Assembly: GCF_002797415.1 (NCBI RefSeq)
Contig: NZ_KZ454944.1
Span: 2,994,665-3,058,664 of the forward strand
From: Bacillus alkalisoli
GTDB taxonomy: Bacteria > Bacillota > Bacilli > Bacillales > Bacillaceae_I
Reading direction: 5' to 3'
Length of the DNA: 64,000 nt
A program made the position numbers and the translations under genes. The notes beneath the pieces were generated by a model, which saw nothing but the letters and a program-made list of their open reading frames with translations, made no database searches and was not told where the DNA came from. Positions 25,375 to 33,814 of the stretch are shown here, piece after piece. The first letter of the stretch is position 1, and the number at the start of each line of letters is the position of its first letter.

Positions 25375-26604
25375 TTACCTCCTATCATGGAGTAGTTCTT
25401 CTAATAAGAGTTGCTCAGCCTCTCTTTTAACTTCTTCTAACTCTTTTTCCGTAAGCTTTTGTAATACTTTACGTGCCTCGTTATGGTGGTAAAGAGAAGA
25501 TAGTGCAACTTGAACGTCATCTGTACGCTCTACTACATGAAAGAAATCACGATAAAACGGAACTTCTTCTAATTCCTTTTTGTTAATTACATTACTTGTT
25601 TTAAGTAAAATATCGTATACATAAACAAAGTCGAACGTAGATTCTTCTTTTTCATTTAGGAGAAATAGTAAGTCCTCTAATACTTGAGCATTCTGTAGTT
25701 CATGATGAAGTTGATTTTGACCAACCAATTCTAACTGAATGAGTAACCCTTTTTCTTTACAACGTAATTCTTCTATTAGTTTTTTTAAATTATTTATGAT
25801 TTCATCCATGCTAGCTAATGTAGTAATATTGAATGTTATAGTGTCCCAAAGAACATTCGATGTTTGAATGAAGGATAATGTTTCACTTTCTTGTTGTAAT
25901 TCAACTAAATATATCCCTTTTTCGCCTCGTTCTTTTTTATGCCTTCCTTGAATATTTCCTGGGTAGACAATAGAAGGGCGCTCATGTAAAATTTGTCGTT
26001 TATGAATATGACCTAGAGCCCAATAATGAAAGTCTTTTTCTAGCAGTTCGTTCATCGTAAATGGTGCATAAGGATCATGGTCAGTGTTACCGTCAAGGTT
26101 ACCGTGAAGCATTCCGATATGGTATGGCACATCGTTATTTTCTTTGTTATAAAAAGAAGTCATATTAGACGTGACGTGCTTTGTTGGATAGCTAAACCCA
26201 TATATGTTAGCAATTTGTGTGCCATTTTTGTAAAATGGTTTTGTTTCAACAGTAGTTGAAAATATATGAACATTATTTGGGTAGCGGAAAGTTTTAGTGT
26301 CTTTTAGAACAGGGTCGTGGTTTCCATGAATGATGTACACTGGAATATCTTGTTCTTCTAAGCGCTGAAATCCTTCTCTTAGCTTTGCCTGTGCGAATAA
26401 ACTTCTATTTTCTCCATCAAACAAATCTCCTGCTATTAATAGGAAGTCTATATTATATTTTATTGCGTTATCGATGATTGTTTGAAACGCTTGAAAAGTG
26501 CTGTGTCTAATTCGTTGGAGGATTGGCTGTGGCAATGTATGTAGGCCTATAAAAGGGCTATCTAAATGCAAGTCGGCAGCATGAATAAATCGGATTTTTT
26601 CCAT
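25375..26604 (-). CDS. yhaO: YhaO, Mre11/SbcD-like metallophosphoesterase
   Basis: Putative DNA nuclease partner of YhaN. Calcineurin-like phosphoesterase motifs in order: FIHAADLHLDSPF (DxH), IAGDLFDGENRS (GDxxD), IIHGNHDPV (GNHD), MLHGN and WALGHIHKR (GHxH). The C-terminal third is a helical capping domain. AAAGGGTG lies 6 nt before ATG 26604, better than GTG 26613. First gene of the yhaO-yhaN unit, with a family A repeat upstream. Confidence 0.92.
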   Translation of the reverse strand: MEKIRFIHAADLHLDSPFIGLHTLPQPILQRIRHSTFQAFQTIIDNAIKYNIDFLLIAGDLFDGENRSLFAQAKLREGFQRLEEQDIPVYIIHGNHDPVLKDTKTFRYPNNVHIFSTTVETKPFYKNGTQIANIYGFSYPTKHVTSNMTSFYNKENNDVPYHIGMLHGNLDGNTDHDPYAPFTMNELLEKDFHYWALGHIHKRQILHERPSIVYPGNIQGRHKKERGEKGIYLVELQQESETLSFIQTSNVLWDTITFNITTLASMDEIINNLKKLIEELRCKEKGLLIQLELVGQNQLHHELQNAQVLEDLLFLLNEKEESTFDFVYVYDILLKTSNVINKKELEEVPFYRDFFHVVERTDDVQVALSSLYHHNEARKVLQKLTEKELEEVKREAEQLLLEELLHDRR

Positions 26605-26744
26605 ATATTGCACCCTTTCACTTTTTCTTTTATTTTATCACGATTTCAAATCGAATGCACGTTCGGTTTGGGTTATGATGATAAATTGAAAAAATAGCTA
26701 TCTAAAAGTATTTGTAACTAAATATAGTAAGTGAATTAAATAAA

Positions 26745-26861
26745 GTGTCGGATATGTGGCCGACTCCTGCGGGAGAGGGCAGGCTGGTGAGACCCCACAG
26801 AGCCCTTGGGCTCGAGGAGGCTCACCGCCTCCCCCGCGGAAAGCGGTCACATATCCGACAC
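26745..26861. repeat. Family A inverted-repeat element, copy 5
   Basis: Ends GTGTCGGATATGTG and CACATATCCGACAC (perfect 14 bp). The interior is nearly the same as the copy at 9587-9711 (GACTCCTGCGGGAGAGGGCAG, CCACAGAGCCCTTGGGCTCG), yet the terminal sequences differ, showing that the ends co-vary as pairs. Confidence 0.85.
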
Positions 26862-26872
26862 GGCTTTTATTG

Positions 26873-26912
26873 TAAAAAGAGGCCATTCAGAAAGTACTTT
26901 CTGGACAGCCTC
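26873..26912 (-). terminator. Terminator of the 65-aa gene
   Basis: Read on the minus strand: GAGGC...CAGAAAGTACTTTCTG...GCCTC then TTTTT. Confidence 0.8.
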
Positions 26913-26919
26913 AAAGAAT

Positions 26920-27117
26920 TTATATTTTCTTATTTACATAATGCTTTTGTTCATTTTGATGTGAAAATTTAACTTGTTTTTTTATATCTTGTAATTCGAT
27001 GTTTAGTTTTCTTAATTCCTTTGATTCATTCATTCCGTTCTTGACTGCTGCCTTAATAACGAAGTAGAGCGTTAGGAAAAATAAAAACATACACGACAAT
27101 ATTGGAATTAAGTCCAT
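26920..27117 (-). CDS. Small membrane protein with coiled tail, 65 aa
   Basis: Not recognised. One N-terminal helix (about residues 3-23, PILSCMFLFFLTLYFVIKAAV) and a charged C terminus with heptad character (ESKELRKLNIELQDIKKQV). AGGAGAG precedes ATG 27117. It follows yhaP by 21 nt, so it is probably the last gene of the yhaQ-yhaP unit and ends at a strong terminator. Confidence 0.7.
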   Translation of the reverse strand: MDLIPILSCMFLFFLTLYFVIKAAVKNGMNESKELRKLNIELQDIKKQVKFSHQNEQKHYVNKKI

Positions 27118-27138
27118 TTTGTAGCTCTCCTAAATCTG

Positions 27139-28389
27139 TTAGTCTTTTTTGGTTAGTTGCAATGCTTTTTTAATGTCTTTAAAGGATGAGGATTTTCCGT
27201 ACATTAATACTCCACCACGATACACTTTTGATCCGAACATTGCTAATAAAATAATCGTACCAACTAAAATACCAATGGACAACCCAATTTCCCAAAACGG
27301 AAGGTTTAGCATACCTACTCGTAAAAACATTATCATTGGAGAGAAAAACGGAATAAAGGACATCACTTGAATAAATGAATTATCTGGATTATTTAATCCG
27401 AACATTGCAATCATAAATGCTGCAACAATTAGTATGGTCATCGGTGCAATCATTTGTTGAATATCTTCAATTCTACTAACTAATGAACCCAAAAATGCTG
27501 CTAATGTCGCAAATAAGAAGTATCCTAATAGGAAGAAGATGATGGCATACACGAAAGTGGAAACAGCTAAGTCACCAACTCCAAAGTATTCAAACACTCC
27601 TCCTGTCATATCTTGTAAGTTTCTATTTAATGAGAAATAACCAATAACAAACCATAATAAAAGTTGGGTAATACTTAATAAAGCAATACCTAATATTTTC
27701 CCAAACATATGCTTAATAGGAGATGCCGAGGAAATCAGTATTTCCATTACACGTGACGTTTTTTCCGTTGCCACTTCTGTTGCAATCATACTTGAATACA
27801 TGATAACGGAGAAATACATAACAAATAGTAATACGTAAACAATGCCTCTAGCTTGGTTTAGTTCTTCTGCTGATTTTGCAGATTCTTCTAACGGTACAAC
27901 TTCAAATGGTACTGGGGCATATAATGTGGCAATTTGCTCTTGCGTTAACCCAATTTTAGCAGTAGCAAGCTCCACCTTTACTTGTTGAAGTGCCTGTTCT
28001 ATTCTAAAAATTGTTCCATGGTCGGAAATGGATCTAGCTTTAAACGTACCGACTGGTAATCCTTCTTGATCCTCATCGATGATCAAAACTCCATCGTACG
28101 TTCCTTCTAGCACTTTTTCTTCAACACTACTTGGATCGCCATCTATTTTCTCAAAATTAACCCTCTGTTCTTCACCTTGGAATTGTGCTTCTAACTGGGT
28201 ATAAAAAGAACCGTCATTATCTAAGACAGCGATTAGTTTTTCATCGTTTCGTTCGAATGTTTCAAGGATCGTTTGCATATTTGTTAATCCGATAATAAGT
28301 AATGCTGTTATGGCTGTTGATATAAGAAATGACTTGGACCTTAGCTTACTCATATATGTTTGCATAACAATAATGAAAAACTTATTCAT
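27139..28389 (-). CDS. yhaP: YhaP, NatB-like ABC-2 permease
   Basis: Membrane half of a putative sodium or drug exporter. N-terminal helix (about 19-38), a large extracytoplasmic domain (about 40-165, with ERNDEKLIAVLDNDGSFY), then five or six helices from about residue 180, including the ABC2-type region MIATEVATEKTSRVMEILISSASP. ATG 28389 has AGGTGA upstream and overlaps yhaQ by 8 nt; an alternative GTG is at 28398. Pairs with YhaQ as in B. subtilis. Confidence 0.88.
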   Translation of the reverse strand: MNKFFIIVMQTYMSKLRSKSFLISTAITALLIIGLTNMQTILETFERNDEKLIAVLDNDGSFYTQLEAQFQGEEQRVNFEKIDGDPSSVEEKVLEGTYDGVLIIDEDQEGLPVGTFKARSISDHGTIFRIEQALQQVKVELATAKIGLTQEQIATLYAPVPFEVVPLEESAKSAEELNQARGIVYVLLFVMYFSVIMYSSMIATEVATEKTSRVMEILISSASPIKHMFGKILGIALLSITQLLLWFVIGYFSLNRNLQDMTGGVFEYFGVGDLAVSTFVYAIIFFLLGYFLFATLAAFLGSLVSRIEDIQQMIAPMTILIVAAFMIAMFGLNNPDNSFIQVMSFIPFFSPMIMFLRVGMLNLPFWEIGLSIGILVGTIILLAMFGSKVYRGGVLMYGKSSSFKDIKKALQLTKKD

Positions 28390-29281
28390 AGGAGTCACCT
28401 ACTTTTTCAATAAAGATATCATTTAACGAAGGCTCTTCTAATTGGAACTTTCGAACAAAGCCTTTACCTTGTAAGCTCTCAAACACCCTTTGGGAGATCT
28501 TTTCATCCTCTACTTGCAATTTTATACCTTCTACTGTTTTCTTTGCTCTTACAACACCAGAGAACGTTTCTAAATAAGAAAGATCTATATCAGCATGGAT
28601 GGTAACATTCTTCTTTCCAAATGAACGCTTTATATCTCGTAAATTACCATGAACAACTGGACTACCATGATGCATAATACATAAATGTTCACAAAGCTCT
28701 TCTACATGTTCCATTCGATGACTAGAAAACACAATAGAAGTTCCTTCATTTTTTAAGTCCGTCACAGCATCTTTCAGTAATTCAACATTTAATGGGTCCA
28801 ATCCACTGAACGGTTCGTCTAAGATTAATAGCTTTGGTTTATGAATAGTAGACGCGATAAATTGAATTTTTTGTTGGTTACCTTTGGAGAGTTCCTCCAC
28901 TTTTTTGTTCGCGTATTCTGGTACTTTAAATCTTTCTAACCAGTAATCCATTTGTTTCAAAATATCTGCTTTTTGCATTCCTCTTAATCTACCTAAGTAA
29001 ATTAATTGGTCCTTAACTGTAAGTTTTGGATAAAGTCCTCTTTCTTCTGGCAAATATCCGACTAAATGACTTTCATTATATGTAATTTTATTTTCTGCCC
29101 ACGTAATTTTTCCTGCCGTTGGTTCTAAAAGTCCAAGCACCATTCGGAACGTTGTTGTTTTACCAGCTCCGTTCGCACCTAGAAATCCAAACATCTCACT
29201 TTCTGGTATTTCAATAGATAAGTTGTTCACAGCAGTATGTGCCCCGAACTTTTTCGTGACCTGTTGCAATTTTAATGCCAT
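28382..29281 (-). CDS. yhaQ: YhaQ, ABC exporter ATP-binding protein
   Basis: NatA-like ATPase. Walker A GANGAGKTT, signature LSKGNQQK (typical of ABC-2 exporters), Walker B LLILDEPFSGLDP and switch SSHRMEH are present; the C-terminal 80 residues form the extra domain of this subfamily (ending EEPSLNDIFIEKVG). AAGGAGGT precedes ATG 29281. Head of the yhaQ-yhaP-(65 aa) unit. Confidence 0.9.
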   Translation of the reverse strand: MALKLQQVTKKFGAHTAVNNLSIEIPESEMFGFLGANGAGKTTTFRMVLGLLEPTAGKITWAENKITYNESHLVGYLPEERGLYPKLTVKDQLIYLGRLRGMQKADILKQMDYWLERFKVPEYANKKVEELSKGNQQKIQFIASTIHKPKLLILDEPFSGLDPLNVELLKDAVTDLKNEGTSIVFSSHRMEHVEELCEHLCIMHHGSPVVHGNLRDIKRSFGKKNVTIHADIDLSYLETFSGVVRAKKTVEGIKLQVEDEKISQRVFESLQGKGFVRKFQLEEPSLNDIFIEKVGDSYE

Positions 29282-29424
29282 TATATTGTACCTCCTTATA
29301 GGTCTGCCTATAATTATACGATTCTTGTGGCATAAAGTTCCATATATATATAAAACTTTAACATTTTCTTTATAAGTAGTATGATAGTAGTAAATGAATG
29401 ACTATTCATAAGGGGATGATCGAA

Positions 29425-29610
29425 GTGGGAAAATATACGTTAACGGTTTTCAGCAAAGATGGAGAAAAGCTATTAGACGAGAGCTTTGAAGCTTCTTCAG
29501 AAAAAGAAGCGAAAGAACTTGGGGAAAAACGATTAGGGGAATTGAAGTATTTAGAAACAACACACCGTTGCACAAACTCTAGCGGAAAGTTAGTATTATT
29601 TCATCGATAA
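29425..29610 (+). CDS. yhzC: YhzC-like small conserved protein, 61 aa
   Basis: Small soluble protein with a beta hairpin start (GKYTLTVFSKDGEKLLDESFEA), a charged helix and the ending THRCTNSSGKLVLFHR, which resembles B. subtilis YhzC from this region; function unknown. AAGGGG lies 9 nt before GTG 29425, so that start is chosen over ATG 29398. Divergent from yhaQ. Confidence 0.65.
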   Translation: MGKYTLTVFSKDGEKLLDESFEASSEKEAKELGEKRLGELKYLETTHRCTNSSGKLVLFHR

Positions 29611-29667
29611 AGAAGAGGATGGGTCAAAACTGTGTTAACTAATTAGAAATCCGAACATTACCCATGA

Positions 29668-29696
29668 AAATCCGAGGGATATGTCGGATTTTTTCT
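29668..29696 (+). terminator. Terminator after yhzC-like gene
   Basis: AAATCCGA pairs perfectly with TCGGATTT around GGGATATG; TTTTTT follows. Confidence 0.85.
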
Positions 29697-29739
29697 CGTT
29701 TCCAAAAATGAAAATGTACATTTTTATACTTTCCGACAG

Positions 29740-29888
29740 ATGATTGGAGCGCAAGCCGAAGACTCCTGCGGGAAAGCGTGTAAGTGAGACCCCACAGGCG
29801 CTCGTGCCGAGGAGTAGGTTTTTCACGACAGTGAAAATAACCTACCTTTTTACCGCCCGCGGAAAGCGAAGGCTTGCGCTCCAATCAT
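29740..29888. repeat. Family A inverted-repeat element, copy 6
   Basis: Perfect 18-bp ends ATGATTGGAGCGCAAGCC / GGCTTGCGCTCCAATCAT. Contains GACTCCTGCGGGAAAGCG, GTGAGACCCCACAGGCGC, an inserted hairpin 29815-29842 (TAGGTTTTTCAC-GACA-GTGAAAATAACCTA), then CCGCCCGCGGAAAGCG. The same inserted hairpin is found, inverted, in copy 10. It takes up the middle of the 29611-30007 gap. Confidence 0.85.
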
Positions 29889-30007
29889 TTGCTGCATACA
29901 AAATGTAATTATCCATTGGTAATCCATTACATATAATCGTTCGTCTTTGGAGTGAGAAAATTAGTTCTATCCCAACCTCTTTATTTTTTTAGGATTATGC
30001 TGATTAT

Positions 30008-30391
30008 CTAATGTTTCTTTTGAAACTCTCGCCACTCATCCACATATTTAGGGTTCGTTACTTCTAATTCTTTTGTAATAACTATCTGATTTTTTATGTC
30101 ATATAGTACTTTATAGATCCCAAACGGCTCTTCGTTTCTTACTAAAAAGCATTCAAAGTTAACTAAGCCACCTGGAGAAATAACAGACGTAATTATGGTT
30201 TTGTTTTCATCTACAAAGTCAGCAAGTTCAGGGGCAAACTTCTCAAAATTCATATCAAGATAATTAATCATTTCTAATCTTCGGGCTTCTAGTACATTTT
30301 TGTTTGAGTTCGTTACAACAATATATGTAACAGAACTCCCCAACAAAATTAGAAATAATAGAGTAATAATAACCGATGTATTTCTATTCAT
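30008..30391 (-). CDS. Hypothetical signal-anchored protein, 127 aa
   Basis: Not recognised. N-terminal membrane anchor (about residues 8-27, VIITLLFLILLGSSVTYIVV) and a soluble outside domain with strand pattern ISPGGLVNFECFLVRNEEPFGIYKVLYD. No Cys lipobox. AAGGGGAG precedes ATG 30391. It lies 34 nt after yhaR in the same direction. Confidence 0.7.
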   Translation of the reverse strand: MNRNTSVIITLLFLILLGSSVTYIVVTNSNKNVLEARRLEMINYLDMNFEKFAPELADFVDENKTIITSVISPGGLVNFECFLVRNEEPFGIYKVLYDIKNQIVITKELEVTNPKYVDEWREFQKKH

Positions 30392-30425
30392 TTTCTCTCC
30401 CCTTAAAAGGTTGCGTTACTATTAT

Positions 30426-31202
30426 TTATTCTCCATTAAAATTCGGAACCCTTTTTTCTAAAAAAGCTCTGATACCTTCTTGATGATCATTTGTTTGGCG
30501 CATTCTGCTCTGGCCACTCTTTTCTAATTGCAGTACAGTTTTAAGCTCAGTTGAGGAAGCTTGCGTGTAGATTGACTTCGTTTCAATCATTGCTTGTAAT
30601 GGAGAAGACTTTAATTGTTGTAGTTTACTCAATATTGCTTGCTCTAGTTTTTCTTCTACGATGTCCACTAAACCAAGATTTTTTGCTTCTGATCCAGTAA
30701 CGGTTTTCCCTTCCCAGATGAGGTGTTTGGCCATGATTTCTCCTAATCTATTCTTTAAAAAGAAATGACCTGCACCATCAGGAATGAGACCAATTTTTAT
30801 AAAATTCATTGCTATTTTCGTAGAAGGTTGAGCGTACACGTAGTCACTTGCTAGCGCTAAACTTAAGCCTAGTCCAGCTGCTGCTCCGTGAAGGGCACTA
30901 ATCGTTATTTTCGGTAAAGTGTATAATGTTAAAACGATGTTCGTAATGGAGTTCATAACTGTTTCAAAAAGTTTAGGGTCATCTTGTAACATCATTTTAA
31001 TATCACCACCCGCACTAAAAACAGGTCCGTTACCTTTTAATAAAAGAATTTTCGCCTTACTTTCTTTAATTTCTTCCATCACGCTATTGAGTTCTATTAA
31101 CATCTCTACATTCATTGCATTGTGACTTTCTGGACGATTTAGAGTCAATGTAATGACACCATTTACTTCTTCTAACTGGATAGTTTTATATGTATTCTTC
31201 AC
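30426..31202 (-). CDS. yhaR: YhaR, enoyl-CoA hydratase/isomerase family
   Basis: Crotonase-fold protein, probably acting on an acyl-CoA; true substrate unknown. Oxyanion-hole motifs NAMN, FSAGGDIKMM and HGAAAGLGLSLALASDYVYA are present, followed by GLIPDGAGHFFLKNRLG. In many hydratases a catalytic Glu occurs near that stretch; here it is less clear, so isomerase-type chemistry is possible. AAGGGGGG lies before GTG 31202, which gives 258 aa, preferred to the longer frame from 31232. Same relative position as yhaR of B. subtilis. Confidence 0.85.
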   Translation of the reverse strand: MKNTYKTIQLEEVNGVITLTLNRPESHNAMNVEMLIELNSVMEEIKESKAKILLLKGNGPVFSAGGDIKMMLQDDPKLFETVMNSITNIVLTLYTLPKITISALHGAAAGLGLSLALASDYVYAQPSTKIAMNFIKIGLIPDGAGHFFLKNRLGEIMAKHLIWEGKTVTGSEAKNLGLVDIVEEKLEQAILSKLQQLKSSPLQAMIETKSIYTQASSTELKTVLQLEKSGQSRMRQTNDHQEGIRAFLEKRVPNFNGE

Positions 31203-31331
31203 TTTGCATCCCCCCTTCTGTTTGATCAACACAAAAATGAATTATAATTCATTTTATTATAACATGGTAAAAAGTAGAAAAATAGTTTTATTTACGTTAA
31301 CATTACTGTATTAGAGTGTATAATTAGATTA

Positions 31332-31491
31332 GTTGAATCAATTTCATAATTACTGTTCGTTTAGTGAAAAACGAATGTTCCGTTTATTATATAATTAAAT
31401 TACGTTCGATATAAACGTAAATTATATGAAAGAATAGGTTTAATATTCGTTTTTCGTTTAGTAATTGTACATTATGAAACTCACTCAGTTC
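31332..31491 (+). repeat. AT-rich MITE-like repeat, family B copy 3
   Basis: Best-preserved copy: left GTTGAATCAATTTCATAATT then ACTGTTCGTTTAGTGAAAAACGAAT; right ATTCGTTTTTCGTTTAGTAA then TTATGAAACTCACTCAGTT. The two ends are an imperfect inverted repeat (TTTCATAAT, AAAACGAAT shared in both). It fills the 31203-31523 gap, directly upstream of the 60-aa gene. Confidence 0.65.
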
Positions 31492-31523
31492 ATAATACTT
31501 TATAGGTAAGGAGCAACCATACA

Positions 31524-31706
31524 ATGTTAAAAAAAGTAATTATATATGCTCTAATCTTCTTTTTTGCTTTCTATGTTTTATCATACATATCGAGTGGTAC
31601 TGAATATGACAATGTATATGTACTTGTGATAGGACTAGTTTCTGTTTTCTTTTTAGTGGATTTTTTAGGTCGGTATTTGAAGAAGAACAACAATGAGGAA
31701 AAATGA
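31524..31706 (+). CDS. Small two-helix membrane protein, 60 aa
   Basis: Not recognised. Helices at about 5-22 and 31-50, a short external loop (SSGTEYDN) and a basic tail. TAAGGAG precedes ATG 31524. Convergent with hemZ; a strong terminator follows. Confidence 0.7.
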   Translation: MLKKVIIYALIFFFAFYVLSYISSGTEYDNVYVLVIGLVSVFFLVDFLGRYLKKNNNEEK

Positions 31707-31739
31707 TCCCGCTGAAAATAATTCCAGCGGGATTTTTTT
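31706..31739. terminator. Terminator between 60-aa gene and hemZ
   Basis: ATCCCGCTG pairs with CAGCGGGAT, then TTTTTTT. Confidence 0.85.
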
Positions 31740-31741
31740 GG

Positions 31742-33250
31742 CTATTTAGAGAAAAGCTCTTCCATTATCTTTATTTTCTCATCTGTGTAATGTAAATATC
31801 CATCATTGTATGACTTAGGGTCTTTTGGATTCGCAAAACGTTGAATTTTGCCTGTATTAGGGTCGACAAATTTACTAGATGCCCCACATCCTAGTCCAAT
31901 GATCGACTGCTTTTCTTCCATGATCATGATGTTGTAAATACTGTCTTGACCTGGCAGTGCATAGCCAACGTTTTCTAAGTTACCTAATATATTCTTTTGG
32001 CGATACAAGTAATATGGTACATATCCGTGGTCGTTCGTCCATTCTGTTGCCATATCCATCATTTTACTAATTTCTTCACGGTCTGCTACTTTGTATTTCT
32101 GCTTATTTTTTGTCATTTCTGAAGCACGTTTAAACGATAATGTATGAACAGTTAGTGATTCTGGCATTAATTTTTCCGTTTCGTTTAACGTATGTTGGAA
32201 TTCAGGCACACCTTCACCTGGTAACCCAATAATTAAGTCCATATTAATGTTATTCATATTCATTTCTCTAGCTAAGTGGAATTTATCAATAGTTTCTTCA
32301 ACCGTATGATGGCGTCCAATCGCTTTTAATGTTTCTTGAATATAAGATTGCGGATTAATACTAATACGATCAATGTTCCATTTTTGTAGAACTTTCAATT
32401 TTTCTGGTGTGATTGTATCAGGACGACCTGCCTCTACGGTTACTTCACGTACTTTTTCCATATTAGGGAAAGCCTTGTACATTTGCTCATACAACATGTC
32501 CATTTCCTCTGCTGTAATACTTGTAGGTGTACCACCACCGTAATATACTGTTGTAATTTTGATCCCTTTTTCTCTTAACCAGTTACCTACTACTTCAATT
32601 TCATGGTGTAATCCACCTAAGAAAGAGTCAACTTTTCCTTGTTTCCCGTTTATTGCATAAGCAGGAAACGTACAGTAAGCGCACTTTGTTGGACAAAATG
32701 GAATCCCGATGTAAATACTAACTTCTTTTCCTAAATCATAAAGGTCAGGCACAACGGAAAGCTGACGATCTACGATTTGTTGCATTAATTGAATCTTTTC
32801 ATCACTTATCAAATATTCTTCTTTTAATAATTTATGGACATCTTCTTTCTTTTCACCTTTTTGTAATTTGGAGTGTAAAAGCTTTGTTGGACGGATTCCA
32901 GTAAGAATTCCCCATTTTTGAATGATGCCAGTATAGTCTTGTAATAATGTTAAAAATACATGAAAAACTGTATATTTAACTTGTTTAAAGCGTTCTTTAT
33001 CATCATTAAATAAAGTAAGGTCTTTTTGGTGTGTACTCTTAAATATTTGACCATGACCATTTACCTCAAGCAATCCTGATACTACACACATCAATTCTGT
33101 CTCGTTTAGATTTATGGAAAAAACTAGATTGTAGTCTTCTTCATTTGTTGAAGATAATGATACTTCACTTTCTTCAAAGAATAAGTTAGAAATAAGTTCG
33201 AGTGGGCGTTGAAATCTATCATCTTGTAGCCCTTGTATATTTATCTTCAA
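31742..33250 (-). CDS. hemZ: HemZ, coproporphyrinogen III dehydrogenase-like radical SAM protein
   Basis: Radical SAM enzyme of the HemN-like family. The 4Fe-4S motif CPTKCAYC (CxxxCxxC, about residues 180-187) is preceded by a roughly 170-residue HemZ-type N-terminal domain. Downstream are YYGGGTPT, the EAGRPDT strand, NMDLIIGLPGE and LGCGASS. B. subtilis HemZ is linked to oxygen-independent heme synthesis, though its biochemical role is less certain. TTG 33250 is supported by AAAGGTGA 6 nt upstream and gives 502 aa, near the B. subtilis length; the frame from 33337 is too long. Confidence 0.92.
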   Translation of the reverse strand: MKINIQGLQDDRFQRPLELISNLFFEESEVSLSSTNEEDYNLVFSINLNETELMCVVSGLLEVNGHGQIFKSTHQKDLTLFNDDKERFKQVKYTVFHVFLTLLQDYTGIIQKWGILTGIRPTKLLHSKLQKGEKKEDVHKLLKEEYLISDEKIQLMQQIVDRQLSVVPDLYDLGKEVSIYIGIPFCPTKCAYCTFPAYAINGKQGKVDSFLGGLHHEIEVVGNWLREKGIKITTVYYGGGTPTSITAEEMDMLYEQMYKAFPNMEKVREVTVEAGRPDTITPEKLKVLQKWNIDRISINPQSYIQETLKAIGRHHTVEETIDKFHLAREMNMNNINMDLIIGLPGEGVPEFQHTLNETEKLMPESLTVHTLSFKRASEMTKNKQKYKVADREEISKMMDMATEWTNDHGYVPYYLYRQKNILGNLENVGYALPGQDSIYNIMIMEEKQSIIGLGCGASSKFVDPNTGKIQRFANPKDPKSYNDGYLHYTDEKIKIMEELFSK

Positions 33251-33382
33251 AACAATCACCTTTCGTTTATAAACTTCTTTCAGTTTACAAAATAACGGGC
33301 TTTTATTCAATGTTGGGGTAGTTTTACCAGTGAACATGTTATTTGTCTGATTTGTTATTTTAGAAAGGTTTTGTTAAAGACC

Positions 33383-33691
33383 GCTGTTGATTTCCGCGCA
33401 AGTCTCCGCTTTCCGCGGGCGTGTCTAGGTCAAGCGGCTAGCTCCTCTAGGATAAGCCATGGCCATCCTGAGGGAAAAATGCCCCCTCATACTGCCCTTG
33501 TCTTATCCTTTTCGGAGCTGAACGAGCCGCTTTTACTTTTCGAAATGGCTGGAGCCTCCTCGGCTTCGCCTGTGGGGTCTCCAGGCCCCCGCTACTCCCG
33601 CAGGACAAGGAATGCTCCGGAGCGATACATCGCACGAAGAAAATGCGTATGCATTTTCGAGGAGTCTCCGACTTGCGCGGAAGTCAACTGC
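33383..33691. repeat. Family A element, copy 7 (largest, about 309 bp)
   Basis: Ends GCTGTTGATTTCCGCGCAAG and CTTGCGCGGAAGTCAACTGC. It carries two extra inserts: one (about 33430-33540) with CCTGAGGGAAAAATGCCCCC and a second near the right end (about 33604-33665) with GCTCCGGAGCGATACATCGC and AAAATGCGTATGCATTTTCG that is also present, inverted, in copy 9. Outer flanks TTGTTAAAGACC and TTTAACATAGCC suggest longer ends. It fills the 33251-33814 gap. Confidence 0.85.
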
Positions 33692-33767
33692 TAGTTAAGT
33701 AACAAAAATCAACACTAACATTTAACATAGCCTTTAGAATAAACTACCTATTTTAAATTGAACCATA

Positions 33768-33801
33768 ACAAAAAGTCTGCCACCAAAAAGCTAGCAGACT
33801 C
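33768..33801 (-). terminator. Terminator of yhaX
   Basis: Minus-strand AGTCTGC...GCAGACTTTTT with a T-rich loop. Confidence 0.8.
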
Positions 33802-33814
33802 CATTATGAACCTA

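Noticed and set aside
33371-33694. 107-codon ORF in the hemZ-yhaX gap (likewise 5307-5534, 29639-29884, 39282-39536, 53073-53282)
   Set aside because: These frames lie in GC-rich family A repeats, open only because of composition, with no ribosome sites.
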